Origin: Puniceicoccaceae bacterium
GTDB taxonomy: Bacteria > Verrucomicrobiota > Verrucomicrobiia > Opitutales > JAFGAQ01
DNA length: 64,000 nt
Assembly: GCA_040224245.1 (NCBI GenBank)
Contig: JBEGIR010000074.1
Location: 1 to 64,000, forward strand
Direction: 5' to 3'
Notes under the pieces: generated by a model
What the model was told of the DNA's origin: nothing
The model's database searches: none
Seen by the model: only the letters and a program-made list of their open reading frames with translations
In this document: piece after piece, positions 10,201-17,899 of the stretch
Layout of the letters: every line of letters starts with the position of its first letter
How positions within the stretch are numbered: the first letter of the stretch is position 1
Position numbers and translations under genes: made by a program

Positions 10201-10543
10201 AGCGTTGCAAGCCCTTGGTGAACAGGAGCAGGCAAACGCCCGTTTCGAAGCGGCAGCGGCGGAATCCGGCGACTTTCTCGGTATGGCGGTAACGGCGTTT
10301 TCCGAACTCACCAGCTACAAGGCGCTTGCCTTGCGCGAACTCGGTCGGCATGGCGAAGCTGAGGCCATCGTCGAAGCCATGGCGATCTGGGCAAAGGCTG
10401 AGCTGAAGAAGCCGGCCAACATTGACTATTTTGCCACCTCGTTGCCAAATCTGCTGGTCTTTGAGCAGGATCTCGAAGCCAGCAAAAAGGAGCGCATGCA
10501 ACACTTGCTGGAGTGGTGTGCTGCCTACCCCAATGCCGTTTGA
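7298..10543 (+). CDS. DUF5107 domain protein with TPR repeats
   Basis: The 1081-residue protein has no signal peptide. Residues ~35-350 match DUF5107, a galactose-mutarotase-like beta-sandwich domain, seen in LPEIGGRIFLGQD, GPWISGGVEFNWPQHH and FLWWANVAARVH. Residues ~470-1060 are helical tetratricopeptide repeats (for example AAYGLGNFYYDKKRHDDAIAAWEQA and FAPVHRNLGIAFWNV). Proteins of this build occur beside glycan-use genes in Verrucomicrobiota, Bacteroidota and Actinobacteria and are thought to act on sugars, but no reaction is established. The start is an ATG 186 bases after the last REP copy, with no Shine-Dalgarno. It ends before a 306-base gap with two REP hairpins and converges on the pigment cluster. 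Confidence 0.88.
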   Translation: MSVTATLETLNIPTYGLGQPEKNPVFFEKRVYQGSCGKVYPIPLIDKVEQDHAPTPVPYQAARLENEYLRLVMLPEIGGRIFLGQDKANQDYDFFYRQDVIKPALVGLAGPWISGGVEFNWPQHHRPGTYLPTDVAIEAEADGVYTVWMSEHDPLNRLKGMHGIRIRPGSSLIELRARLYNRTAHHHTFLWWANVAARVHEHYQSFFPSDVHYVADHAVRAMSSFPVADGDYYGIDYGKRAGQNDLTRYANIPVPTSYMVCQTQFDFFGGYDHDAGGGFVHVANRHISPGKKQWTWGNDEFGWAWDRELTDTNGPYIELMAGVYTDNQPDFSYLAPYETKTFSQFWWPYQKLGPVQQANKDLAIRMVVDEHGAIDLGVVASRRMDDLRLLLREGDQIILETPISVAPDQAWQAQSGLQLTGDSDVALHCQLVQNGDTLLEYRPVRRDTLMRDRELATEPAMPEAMASSDELYFTGEHLELNRHPTRYPELYWEEALRRDPDDVRCHIALGKQTLLRGRFDAASAHLEAAVRRLTARHPNPETGEAHYYLGLTRRYQGHFGEAYERFYKATWDYSFRASAHYELACLELRRGTVSGAIMHLDSALETNATSNKTQVLRAICLRRSEDRVAAKAQLQQLLALDPLDHWALAELHRLDHGTCKLSALSRNDAQTALDIAYDYADAGCIEEAIEVLEHHHAEAVIPVQVPNPMERSPLTHYTLAWLQAGLGNEVAASATLEHARAQSADYCFPSRLHEMVVLQWALDQEGADRNAAYGLGNFYYDKKRHDDAIAAWEQARQADDAFAPVHRNLGIAFWNVRRDAVKARKSYEQALKRNPADSRYVVEYVQLCERLGDSAASRLAFLENKRELVLERDDATVELASLYNQTEQPKRALDLLNSRSFHPWEGGEGKVLRQYTTAHLQIGRAALEAGDAVSALEHFDQAMETPDKLGEKYHPLQAKADVSYWQGKALQALGEQEQANARFEAAAAESGDFLGMAVTAFSELTSYKALALRELGRHGEAEAIVEAMAIWAKAELKKPANIDYFATSLPNLLVFEQDLEASKKERMQHLLEWCAAYPNAV

Positions 10544-10573
10544 TCCCCGGAACAACGATCTTTCATCCAAGCC

Positions 10574-10598
10574 GTAGGGCCGGTGCTCGTCGCCGGCC
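10574..10598 (+). repeat. GTAG-type REP hairpin, stem variant 2
   Basis: GTAG (10574-10577) is followed directly by an 8-bp stem GGCCGGTG, a 5-base loop CTCGT and CGCCGGCC (one G-T pair). This is the same geometry as the right arm of the RAYT-linked copies with a different stem sequence. It lies between converging genes and may also stop transcription. Confidence 0.65.
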
Positions 10599-10732
10599 GC
10601 AACACCCATGTTGTATTGCGCGAGTGCAGTCAGTACGAGCCCAAAATGTCCATTTGCTGCGCGCAACAGGTTTTTTGTGGGTGTTCCTTGAACCTGTTAT
10701 GCTGGTTCTGGTTTTGTTTACTGAACAGAAAC

Positions 10733-10757
10733 GTAGGGTCTTCGCTAGCCGGAGACC
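10733..10757 (+). repeat. GTAG-type REP hairpin, stem variant 3
   Basis: GTAG (10733-10736), then stem GGTCTTCG, loop CTAGC and CGGAGACC (one wobble pair). It is the third stem sequence with the same GTAG plus 8-bp stem plus 5-base loop plan in this window. The rest of the gap 10544-10849 shows no gene. Confidence 0.6.
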
Positions 10758-10849
10758 TCAGTTACCTCACAAGATGCGGCATCATGGTGAACGCGAGTCC
10801 TACGGAAACGTGATTGATGATCAGTGCTTTTAACAAGAATGAGTATCAG

Positions 10850-12244
10850 TTATGCCAGCCGACGCAGCACACTGAGGTAGTTCCACAGTGGACCCGCTAC
10901 GCCCTTTTTGCGCAGGCGCCTGGCCACGGCGTCAAATTCCGGACTTTTTTCGAGGTTGACCCAATTCGGTGACTGCTCCGCAAACTCGGCAATGCGGGCT
11001 TCGAGGTACTCCACTGTCAATCCCGGAGCGATGTAGTAGGTCGGGCGCAGCAGGTGACTGGCCTCACAGCCGCAAGCCAGTCCTCTGGGTGTCGTGGAAG
11101 CGTTTTCGTTGTCCATGAAGCGATGCAGGTGCGTCTCGGGATAAACGCGCATTCCGACTGCGGGGAAATACAGGGCACCCGGGATGCGTTTCGAGTTCTC
11201 GAACGATTCGCCCAGGGTTGCTTCGGTCTCTCCGGGGCCTCCAAAAATCACGAAGTGACAAAAATCAATGCCCACCTCCCTGGCGAGCTGCGAACTGTGC
11301 CGAATATCTTCAAAACTGAATGCTTTGCCATAGGCTTGCAGTACAGAATCACAGAGGCTGTCCGAACCAAATTCGATGTGCTGCAATCCCGCTTGCTGGA
11401 GCAACTGCAACTGCTCTTGGGTGATGTGTTTCGGGCGCATGAAACATCCCCACGGCAGCGGGGTTCCGGCCTCGATCAGGGCTTCACTGACTTCGCGCAC
11501 ATGTTCGGCAGAGGTATTGAAGACCGAATCCACAATAAACACATACTTCGCTCCGCAGGATTTCAGCATCTGAAATTCTTCCGCAATCGCCTGGCCCGAA
11601 CGGCGGCGGTAACGCTTGCCCTCAATGAGCGGATAGGTGCAATAGCAACACTTCAGCGGGCAACCCCGCTGGGTTTGCACATTTGCCATTCCACCATCGC
11701 GCAGATAGTACTCCATGACTTTTGAGTCGCGCACGGGGGCGGCTTGCGGGGCCTGTAAGAGACGGTTCACCGGATTGTGGCGCAACTGCCCCTGTTCACG
11801 ATACACCAGCCCTGGAATGCGGGCGGGATCGACCCCATTGGCAAGATCCACCAGTGCGATCTCACCTTCCCCAACGATGCCAAAATCAGGATTGCAGTAG
11901 GTGAACAGGGTTTCGGGCAGGATCGAGAAGCCACTGCCGCCGAGAATGATCGGCACATTGCACGCTTCGCGGATACGGTCCACGAGGTCTTTCACCGCAT
12001 CTACAAAAAATTCCCGTACATTGATGCGCACGTCATCAATGTTGCGCAGGGAAATGGCGATCAGGTCCGGGGCATGATCCCGGAGGGATTGCTGCACCGC
12101 TTCCATGGAAACCAGATTCAAATCGGCCCATTCGGTGCGGTGTCCTGCCCGCCGCAGGGCATCATCGAGGTATGCCAGCCCCAGAGGAAATACTTTGTAG
12201 GGGTTGTCGTAGGTATTGGGATTGAGCAGCAGGATCGTTTTCAC
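10850..12244 (-). CDS. B12-binding/radical SAM protein of the polyene cluster
   Basis: This 464-residue enzyme has an N-terminal cobalamin-binding-like domain (~1-140: ILLLNPN, FPLGLAYLDDAL, IILGGSGFSILPE, FGIVGEGE) and a radical SAM barrel (~170-400) with the 4Fe-4S motif CPLKCCYC (CX3CX2C). Such proteins are methylases or carry out other carbon-radical chemistry, and related ones are named lipid-biosynthesis B12/radical SAM proteins. Which substrate it modifies is unknown; the polyene or its lipid carrier is inferred from position. Its start lies inside the 3' end of the flavoenzyme gene, an 83-base overlap. No better downstream start is evident, because MKTILLLNPN begins the first beta strand. 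Confidence 0.85.
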   Translation of the reverse strand: MKTILLLNPNTYDNPYKVFPLGLAYLDDALRRAGHRTEWADLNLVSMEAVQQSLRDHAPDLIAISLRNIDDVRINVREFFVDAVKDLVDRIREACNVPIILGGSGFSILPETLFTYCNPDFGIVGEGEIALVDLANGVDPARIPGLVYREQGQLRHNPVNRLLQAPQAAPVRDSKVMEYYLRDGGMANVQTQRGCPLKCCYCTYPLIEGKRYRRRSGQAIAEEFQMLKSCGAKYVFIVDSVFNTSAEHVREVSEALIEAGTPLPWGCFMRPKHITQEQLQLLQQAGLQHIEFGSDSLCDSVLQAYGKAFSFEDIRHSSQLAREVGIDFCHFVIFGGPGETEATLGESFENSKRIPGALYFPAVGMRVYPETHLHRFMDNENASTTPRGLACGCEASHLLRPTYYIAPGLTVEYLEARIAEFAEQSPNWVNLEKSPEFDAVARRLRKKGVAGPLWNYLSVLRRLA

Positions 12245-13742
12245 GGGTGAACCAGGTGCGCCATCCTTCGGTCAACTCCAGTTTGAGCCAAGTCAAAAGT
12301 GCGGCAAGCACCCGGCGTGGCAGCCGTTTGTTCAGCTCATAACTCTGAAAACGGTGAAAATGCCCATGATTGCGCCGTCCCCATGTACCGCGCCGCATTC
12401 GACCCCGGGCGATTGCGGTCAGGCGTCGATTGTAGGCGCGAATGATGCGAAATGCGGGAGTTGCGTATCTTCCGGCAAAGGAGGGAATGGTGAATGCGTG
12501 GTGGCCGATCTTGTAGGGTTGCGATACGATGCCCAGATAATAGGTCCCCAGATCCAGTCGAAAGGCGAGATCCATCAGCTCAAAATCTCCCATGTAGAAG
12601 TATTTGTTTTCGTAAATGGCCTCAAACCATCGCTGATAACTCGTGCGAAAGCGCTCGTTCTGCATCGCGATGCGGTCCTCAACGGAATTCCCCGCGCGTT
12701 CATTCGTGATGAGGTCTACCGCACTGCAGGTGGTGTAGGCTACCCAGTCCAACCCCGGACTGTAGAAGGGATCGATAAAACCCGCAGCATCCCCGACCAT
12801 GCAGAATCCATCTCCAAAGAGTGTGTCGCTGAAGTAGGGCAGTTTCCGTCGATGGTGCAGATCCTCTTCTGACAGATCGGCATTGGCGATCAGCTCCCGA
12901 GCGACGGGATGCTGCTCCAGCACCCCCCGTAGTTTGTTTTTCAGCCCGCTGGCCCCGCTGAGGTCGACGCGACGCTCATCGTAGACGATGCCGATGCTGA
13001 CATCCCCGCCCTTGAGCGGGATGCACCATGCCCACCACCCATCGCCGACAAAGTGATTGGTAGCCGTGTAGCGTGTCCCTTTGCAGCGGCTTGCAAATCC
13101 GTTACACTGCTGTCGCAGCCTGGGAGCATCAAGGGATTCGACTCCCTTCCAACGGCTCCAGATCGAAGCGATTGGGTGGCGGTCATTGCGATGATAGGTC
13201 CCCAGCTTTCTAGCCAGCATGCATTGGGAGCCTCCCGCATCCACGACCCATCGACACTTGAGGGTTGTGGGTCCATCAGGCCCCTCCAGAGACAGTTGCT
13301 GCATGCCTCCCGGCTCCAGCTCCACCGCAACAACCTTGTGTTCCCGCAGGAGCTGGGCACCTGTGCCCACCGCCAGTTTGAGCACATGTTCATCAAGTGT
13401 TGAGCGGTCCACCTGAAATCCGGGCAGGCGAACGTGGTATTCCGGTCCGATTTCGCTGCAGCTGGTCCAATCGGCATCACTTTGCTGGTAAAACCAGAAG
13501 CGCAATCCCTGTTTTATGAGATGTTGCTCGTTGAGGTACCGGCCAAGTCCGAGGCGCTCGTTGAGAAAATAGGAACTCATCTCCACCGTCGATTCCCCCA
13601 CACGGCGCTTGAGCACAGCATCCCGCTCAATGATGCAGACCTTCAGTTGCGGTTGTTCGCGCAGCAGCATGAGCGCGGTTGCGCTGCCGGAGATGGAACC
13701 TCCAATGATGGCTACATCGAGGGAAATCGTGGGTGTTTGCAT
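12162..13742 (-). CDS. Flavin-dependent halogenase-like oxidoreductase
   Basis: The 526-residue protein has the FAD-binding GGSISGSATALML variant of GxGxxG near the N terminus, RRVGESTVE, a Lys in HLIKQGLRFW at the place of the catalytic Lys of tryptophan halogenases, the halogenase signature WxWxIP as WAWCIP near residue 240, and the FAD-contacting GDAAGFIDPFYSPGLDW near 320. These residues distinguish flavin halogenases from simple monooxygenases of the same fold. Xanthomonadins, the best-known pigments made with a XanB2-type starter, are brominated, so halogenation of the aryl head group is a reasonable inference. The long C-terminal tail (from ~480) overlaps the radical SAM gene. It diverges from the next gene over a 157-base promoter region. 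Confidence 0.82.
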   Translation of the reverse strand: MQTPTISLDVAIIGGSISGSATALMLLREQPQLKVCIIERDAVLKRRVGESTVEMSSYFLNERLGLGRYLNEQHLIKQGLRFWFYQQSDADWTSCSEIGPEYHVRLPGFQVDRSTLDEHVLKLAVGTGAQLLREHKVVAVELEPGGMQQLSLEGPDGPTTLKCRWVVDAGGSQCMLARKLGTYHRNDRHPIASIWSRWKGVESLDAPRLRQQCNGFASRCKGTRYTATNHFVGDGWWAWCIPLKGGDVSIGIVYDERRVDLSGASGLKNKLRGVLEQHPVARELIANADLSEEDLHHRRKLPYFSDTLFGDGFCMVGDAAGFIDPFYSPGLDWVAYTTCSAVDLITNERAGNSVEDRIAMQNERFRTSYQRWFEAIYENKYFYMGDFELMDLAFRLDLGTYYLGIVSQPYKIGHHAFTIPSFAGRYATPAFRIIRAYNRRLTAIARGRMRRGTWGRRNHGHFHRFQSYELNKRLPRRVLAALLTWLKLELTEGWRTWFTRENDPAAQSQYLRQPLQSISSGAGIPR

Positions 13743-13832
13743 GGTGAGCGGTTTGCAGGTGAATTGCGCTAACAGGAATTCGGGTTTTCCAAAAAATCAA
13801 CGTCACCGCTTCAGATCTGCCAATTCCTCCTC

Positions 13833-13861
13833 TTGACATGTCACCTGCACCTTACCAGATT
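13833..13861 (+). promoter_or_regulatory. Candidate promoter of the 16-gene pigment operon
   Basis: In the 157-base divergent gap there is a perfect TTGACA (13833-13838), 17 bases, then CAGATT (13856-13861), a 3-of-6 match to the -10 box. It would start transcription some 30 bases before the ATG at 13900. Confidence 0.35.
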
Positions 13862-13899
13862 TTGCGCTTTCGTCATCATCCCACACCCATATCCTCCGT

Positions 13900-15147
13900 A
13901 TGAAAGATGTCATTGTCATCGGCGCCGGACCGGGCGGATCCACCTTGGCAACGTTACTCAGTCAGTCTGGATTTCAGGTATCCTTGCTCGAAAAACAGTG
14001 TTTTCCCCGTTTCAAAATTGGGGAATCCCTGCTGCCACGGGGAAATTCGGTGCTGAAACGCAGTGGAGTCTGGCCGCTCATCGAACAGGCTGGATTTCCC
14101 CAAAAATGGGCGGCGGAATTCACGCATGGAGATGGTCGTGAACGCGTGCACAACGTTTTCGCGCAAGGCCTGCTTTCGGGTTGGGACTATACCTATCAGG
14201 TGGACCGGGCACGGTTTGACAGCCTGCTGCTCGATCACGCGCGATCCAGTGGTGTTGAGGTGCTGCAACCAGTGCAGATCCGGGAGGTCCGCGAAATTCC
14301 CGGCAGGGGCTGGTCGATTGCGGCCACCGATGACAGTGGGCAGGACCATGTACTAAAAGCCCGTTTCCTCGCCGATGCCAGTGGACGCGCTTGCGTGCTC
14401 GCCCGCCACCTGGGGCTGGGCAAGCGCGACATCCAGCTTCCGTCACGCATGGCGGTGTTTTCGCACTTCACCGGAGTGCCGCGGGCCAAGGATCGCTTTG
14501 GAGGAGATATCCGCATCGTGCGCATTCCTCGTGGATGGTTTTGGGTCATTCCGATTGACGCGGAGCGGACCTCGGTCGGACTCGTGTTTTGCCAGAAGGA
14601 CCGCTCACGGGGCATCACTGCCGAAGCATTTTTTCACGACCAGATTGCCAGGCACCCGCTGATGCGAAAATGGATGGCGGCGGCCAGGGCGCAGATGGAA
14701 TTCCACACTGATGCCGACTTCAGCTACATTCACTCCAGCTTCGCTGGGGATCGCCATGTTCTGCTCGGGGATGCAGCTGCCTTTCTTGATCCTGTTTTTT
14801 CTTCCGGAGTTTATCTTTCGCTCGAAGCCGCCAGCAGCAGCGCGGACATGATCTCATCAGCGCTCCGGAAAGGGAAATGCCTGAGACGAGGTGAAATCCG
14901 CCGGTACGAACGCAACTATCTCAAGCGATTGAAAACCATGGAGTCCCTGATTCGGGTATTTTATGACGAACGGCAGTTCCCGGTTTTCATGAATCCCCGA
15001 CCGCTCTTCCAGTTGCCCGAGGCGGTGAACTCCATCGTGGCCGGACATACCCTGCTCCCGTTTGCGCTGCGCTGGCGTTACGCGCTGTTCCTTGGAATCT
15101 GTAAACTCAATCGTTATGTGGATGTGGTGCCACCGGTTTCGCTGTAA
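13900..15147 (+). CDS. Second flavin-dependent halogenase-like oxidoreductase
   Basis: The 415-residue protein opens with a perfect Rossmann FAD motif (VIVIGAGPGGSTLATLL), then FKIGESLLPRGNSVL, a Lys in GFPQKWAAEF at the halogenase-lysine position, DRARFDSLLLDHA, the WxWxIP signature as WFWVIP near residue 210, and LLGDAAAFLDPVFSSG near 285. It belongs to the tryptophan-halogenase-like family and is clearly a different subgroup from the 12162-13742 protein. Halogenation or oxidation of the pigment head group is inferred. As first gene of the plus-strand run it is followed after 100 bases by an acyl carrier protein. A geranylgeranyl-reductase-like role is an alternative, but the WxWxIP motif argues against it. 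Confidence 0.82.
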   Translation: MKDVIVIGAGPGGSTLATLLSQSGFQVSLLEKQCFPRFKIGESLLPRGNSVLKRSGVWPLIEQAGFPQKWAAEFTHGDGRERVHNVFAQGLLSGWDYTYQVDRARFDSLLLDHARSSGVEVLQPVQIREVREIPGRGWSIAATDDSGQDHVLKARFLADASGRACVLARHLGLGKRDIQLPSRMAVFSHFTGVPRAKDRFGGDIRIVRIPRGWFWVIPIDAERTSVGLVFCQKDRSRGITAEAFFHDQIARHPLMRKWMAAARAQMEFHTDADFSYIHSSFAGDRHVLLGDAAAFLDPVFSSGVYLSLEAASSSADMISSALRKGKCLRRGEIRRYERNYLKRLKTMESLIRVFYDERQFPVFMNPRPLFQLPEAVNSIVAGHTLLPFALRWRYALFLGICKLNRYVDVVPPVSL

Positions 15148-15247
15148 GTCCCTGATACAGTGTCTTTCAATTTGCTTTACCAAAATCTGACGTTTCCGTA
15201 TGCTATTGCTCTGACAAACGGCAAACCCTGACACAAAACACAGAATT

Positions 15248-15604
15248 ATGCACCTTTCGGAAGACTCCACCGACTCCCAGTTGCTCAAGGATAAACTCAG
15301 CGCCTATCCAGATGCACTGGCCCAGCGGGTATTGGAGTTTCGCAGCGCACCTGACGCCACCCTTGCGTCAGAAATTGTGGTCGACATTCTGCGCTACCAC
15401 GAACCGGACCGGTTCACTGCACTTTACGCCGAAAAAGGTGATGCACTCGCCCTCATCGAGGATCTTGGAATGGATTCCCTGACCATGACTGAGATTGCCT
15501 TCGAAGCGGAGGATTTTCTGGACATTACGATCACAAATGAGGACATGATCGCCATGCAGACGGTGGCGGACCTGAAGTCCTACATCGTCCGGGCGATTTC
15601 CTGA
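15248..15604 (+). CDS. Acyl carrier protein (first of two)
   Basis: This 118-residue protein has a ~40-residue N-terminal extension followed by an ACP fold. The phosphopantetheine Ser lies in LGMDSLTMTEIAFEAEDFL. It should carry the growing polyene or the aryl starter as a thioester. It is longer than a housekeeping AcpP (~78 residues). It lies 19 bases before the ketosynthase gene, the usual ACP-KS pairing in type II polyketide clusters. Confidence 0.88.
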   Translation: MHLSEDSTDSQLLKDKLSAYPDALAQRVLEFRSAPDATLASEIVVDILRYHEPDRFTALYAEKGDALALIEDLGMDSLTMTEIAFEAEDFLDITITNEDMIAMQTVADLKSYIVRAIS

Positions 15605-15623
15605 GTGCCTCTGTTTTGCGATC

Positions 15624-16904
15624 ATGGCACACGGTTTCACTTCATCCCCGGTCGTGGTCACGGGCCTCGGGTTTATCACCAGTATTGGGAATGATTCGAA
15701 CGAGGTGAGTGAAAGCCTTAGCTCCCTGAAACACGGACTGACCCCGGTCACCTTTCTCGATAATCCTGCCTTGCCCGTCAAGCTGGTGGGATCGATCAAG
15801 GGATTTGAGGTCGATTCGCCCTATTATCAGAAGTGGAGTGCGCCCGAGCGCTATCAGGCGCCCAAGGAATTGCTGCGTGGGCTGCCGCCACATGGACTTT
15901 ATGCCTATGCTGCAATCGAGCAGGCACTCGAGGATGCGGGCATTTCAACCTCAGATCTGCGGGATGATCGCACCGCCTTTTACTGTGCTTCTGCAGGCTC
16001 GGCCTTCTTGCTGCACCACCACCTGGCCGAAATGCATCGACTGAAGGGGCAGCGTGGTTCGCCCTTTGGAGTGGTCAGCACCATTGCGGGCACACTCAAC
16101 TTCAACTTGGGCGCACACTACGGTTTCAAAGGAGGCAACTGTGGGTTTGTTTCGGCCTGTGCATCCTCAGCACACGCGCTGGGTCACGCCATCGATCAGA
16201 TCCGCCTTGGCCGAGTGGACCGCGTGGTTGTTGTGGGTGCCGAAGATGTGAACGCCGAGTCCATCCTGCCCTTCGCGGCGATGCGTGCACTCAGTACACA
16301 GGCTATTCCCGAGCGCGCCTCCTGTCCGTTTGATCGGCAGCGCAATGGGTTTGTGGCCAGCGGAGGTGCAGTTGCCCTGATTCTTGAAAACGCATCCACT
16401 GTGGGTTCAAGTGCGAATCCCTATGGGGAAATCATCGACTGGGCACAATCCTGTGACGGGTTCAATCCGGCAATTTCAGACCCACAGGGACAGGGCATCG
16501 CGTCTTCGATGCGCCGGGTGCTGCAATCTGCGGACATGGATGCGGGCGAGGTCGACTACCTGAATGCCCATGCCACTTCGACGGTACAGGGTGACCGCTC
16601 GGAAGCGCGTGCCATCTGTGAGGTCTTCGGTAAGCATGGCTTTCACCCCAGGGTGAGCAGCACCAAGGGACTGACCGGGCATCCACTCTCCATGGCGGGT
16701 GCAATGGAGACTGCGTTTTGCATGCTCGCGCTGCGACAGGGCTTTACCCCAGGCAATGCGCACCTGCAATCCGTCGACCCGGACGAAGTGGGTGAACTCC
16801 ACCTGATTTCCACCACCGAGTCCATCCGTCCGCAACTCATCCTGAAAAATTCCTGCGGATTTGGGGGCAGTAACGTGTCGCTCCTGCTTCGACCATGGAA
16901 CTAG
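15624..16904 (+). CDS. Beta-ketoacyl-ACP synthase (FabF-like)
   Basis: The 426-residue thiolase-fold enzyme has the complete condensing triad: Cys in CGFVSACASSAHALGHA (~residue 178), His in LNAHATST (~315) and His in KGLTGHPLSMAGAMET (~350). N-terminal VVVTGLGFITSIGNDS is typical of KAS II. The HATST reading replaces the usual HGTST, a mild change. In aryl-polyene clusters such enzymes extend the aryl-ACP with malonyl-ACP; partners would be the two ACPs and perhaps the chain-length factor at 19016. The gene overlaps the following one by 10 bases, so the two are probably translated together. Confidence 0.92.
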   Translation: MAHGFTSSPVVVTGLGFITSIGNDSNEVSESLSSLKHGLTPVTFLDNPALPVKLVGSIKGFEVDSPYYQKWSAPERYQAPKELLRGLPPHGLYAYAAIEQALEDAGISTSDLRDDRTAFYCASAGSAFLLHHHLAEMHRLKGQRGSPFGVVSTIAGTLNFNLGAHYGFKGGNCGFVSACASSAHALGHAIDQIRLGRVDRVVVVGAEDVNAESILPFAAMRALSTQAIPERASCPFDRQRNGFVASGGAVALILENASTVGSSANPYGEIIDWAQSCDGFNPAISDPQGQGIASSMRRVLQSADMDAGEVDYLNAHATSTVQGDRSEARAICEVFGKHGFHPRVSSTKGLTGHPLSMAGAMETAFCMLALRQGFTPGNAHLQSVDPDEVGELHLISTTESIRPQLILKNSCGFGGSNVSLLLRPWN

Positions 16905-17587
16905 ATGCCAGGCTCACAACACCACGGCGTTGGCACCTTTGGCTGCAGATCCTGGTCATCCCGGGGTTGGTCTTGCTGGGATTGCTGCTCATCGCTCTCG
17001 GTTACGATTGGCGAGTCTGGATCCAGCAGCCCAATCCACAGGGCTACCTGCTGTTTTTTGTCTTTGTCTGCCTGTTGCCACTGATTGCTTTCCCCATCAG
17101 CGCATTCTACGTCTTTGCCGGACTCGCGTTTCCACCCTTGCAGGGGTTGCTGCTTACCGCAGCCGGATTATTGGTAAACATGAGCCTCGGATACTGGATC
17201 GGACGACGTTTTCTGCACCAACCCCTGTCGAGCTACCTGCAGAGAACCCGGTTCAATCCGGCCTTGATTCGGGAGGGCAACCTATTGCGCATGACGGTGC
17301 TGATCCGTTCCGTTCCGGGTGTTCCCTTTTTCATGCAGAACTATGTGCTGGGACTGGCAAAGACACCCTTTTGGGCTTATCTCTTCATTTCCTGGAGCAT
17401 CCAGTCGATCTATTGTGCGGGCACCATCTTTTTGACCCATTCCGGTATGCGACTCGACAGCCCGGTCCACGCCGTGCTGTTTGTTGCAATCGCCATCCTG
17501 CTTTTCGGACTGATTGGCTTTTTGAAGAGTAGGCTTGCGCGAAAGCTACCATCTGAGATTGACTCAAATCCAACAAACCCCTTTTAA
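16895..17587 (+). CDS. VTT-domain (DedA/TVP38-family) membrane protein
   Basis: The 230-residue protein has about five to six hydrophobic segments and the VTT/SNARE-associated core: FPISAFYVFAGLAF, GYWIGRRFL and a re-entrant-like segment RSVPGVPFFMQNYVLGLAK. DedA/TVP38 proteins move lipids or keep membrane energetics; some are now described as lipid scramblases. Its overlap with the ketosynthase gene and position before the second ACP make it part of the pigment operon. A role in placing the polyene lipid in the membrane is inference. I do not know it as a usual member of aryl-polyene clusters. Confidence 0.82.
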   Translation: MELDARLTTPRRWHLWLQILVIPGLVLLGLLLIALGYDWRVWIQQPNPQGYLLFFVFVCLLPLIAFPISAFYVFAGLAFPPLQGLLLTAAGLLVNMSLGYWIGRRFLHQPLSSYLQRTRFNPALIREGNLLRMTVLIRSVPGVPFFMQNYVLGLAKTPFWAYLFISWSIQSIYCAGTIFLTHSGMRLDSPVHAVLFVAIAILLFGLIGFLKSRLARKLPSEIDSNPTNPF

Positions 17588-17594
17588 CACCCAT

Positions 17595-17852
17595 ATGAGC
17601 GAGAGCATCCATGAGCGTCTGAAGCAAATCATTGTAGAAACCCTGAACCTTGATGACGTTGTGCCAGAAGAGATCGCTAACGATAAACCTCTTTTCGAAA
17701 CGGGTTTGGGACTCGATTCCATTGATGTGCTTGAATTGGTCGTTCGCATCGAAAAGGAGTATCAGGTCAAGATTGAAAACAGTGAAGCTGCCAAACAGGC
17801 ACTGCAGAGCGTGAACAGTCTTGCCACCTACATCGAAGCCGCTCGTCAATAG
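17595..17852 (+). CDS. Acyl carrier protein (second of two)
   Basis: This compact 85-residue ACP has the attachment Ser in GLGLDSIDVLELVVRIEKEY. The ATG at 17595 is preferred over an upstream in-frame start at 17535, which would overlap the VTT gene and add an unrelated 20-residue head. It lies 7 bases after the VTT stop and 47 bases before the second ketosynthase. Aryl-polyene systems of the Xenorhabdus type also use two ACPs with distinct roles. Confidence 0.9.
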   Translation: MSESIHERLKQIIVETLNLDDVVPEEIANDKPLFETGLGLDSIDVLELVVRIEKEYQVKIENSEAAKQALQSVNSLATYIEAARQ

Positions 17853-17899
17853 CCCCGCCACACGTTTTTCTGATATTCCAACCCAACCGACTTTCATCG

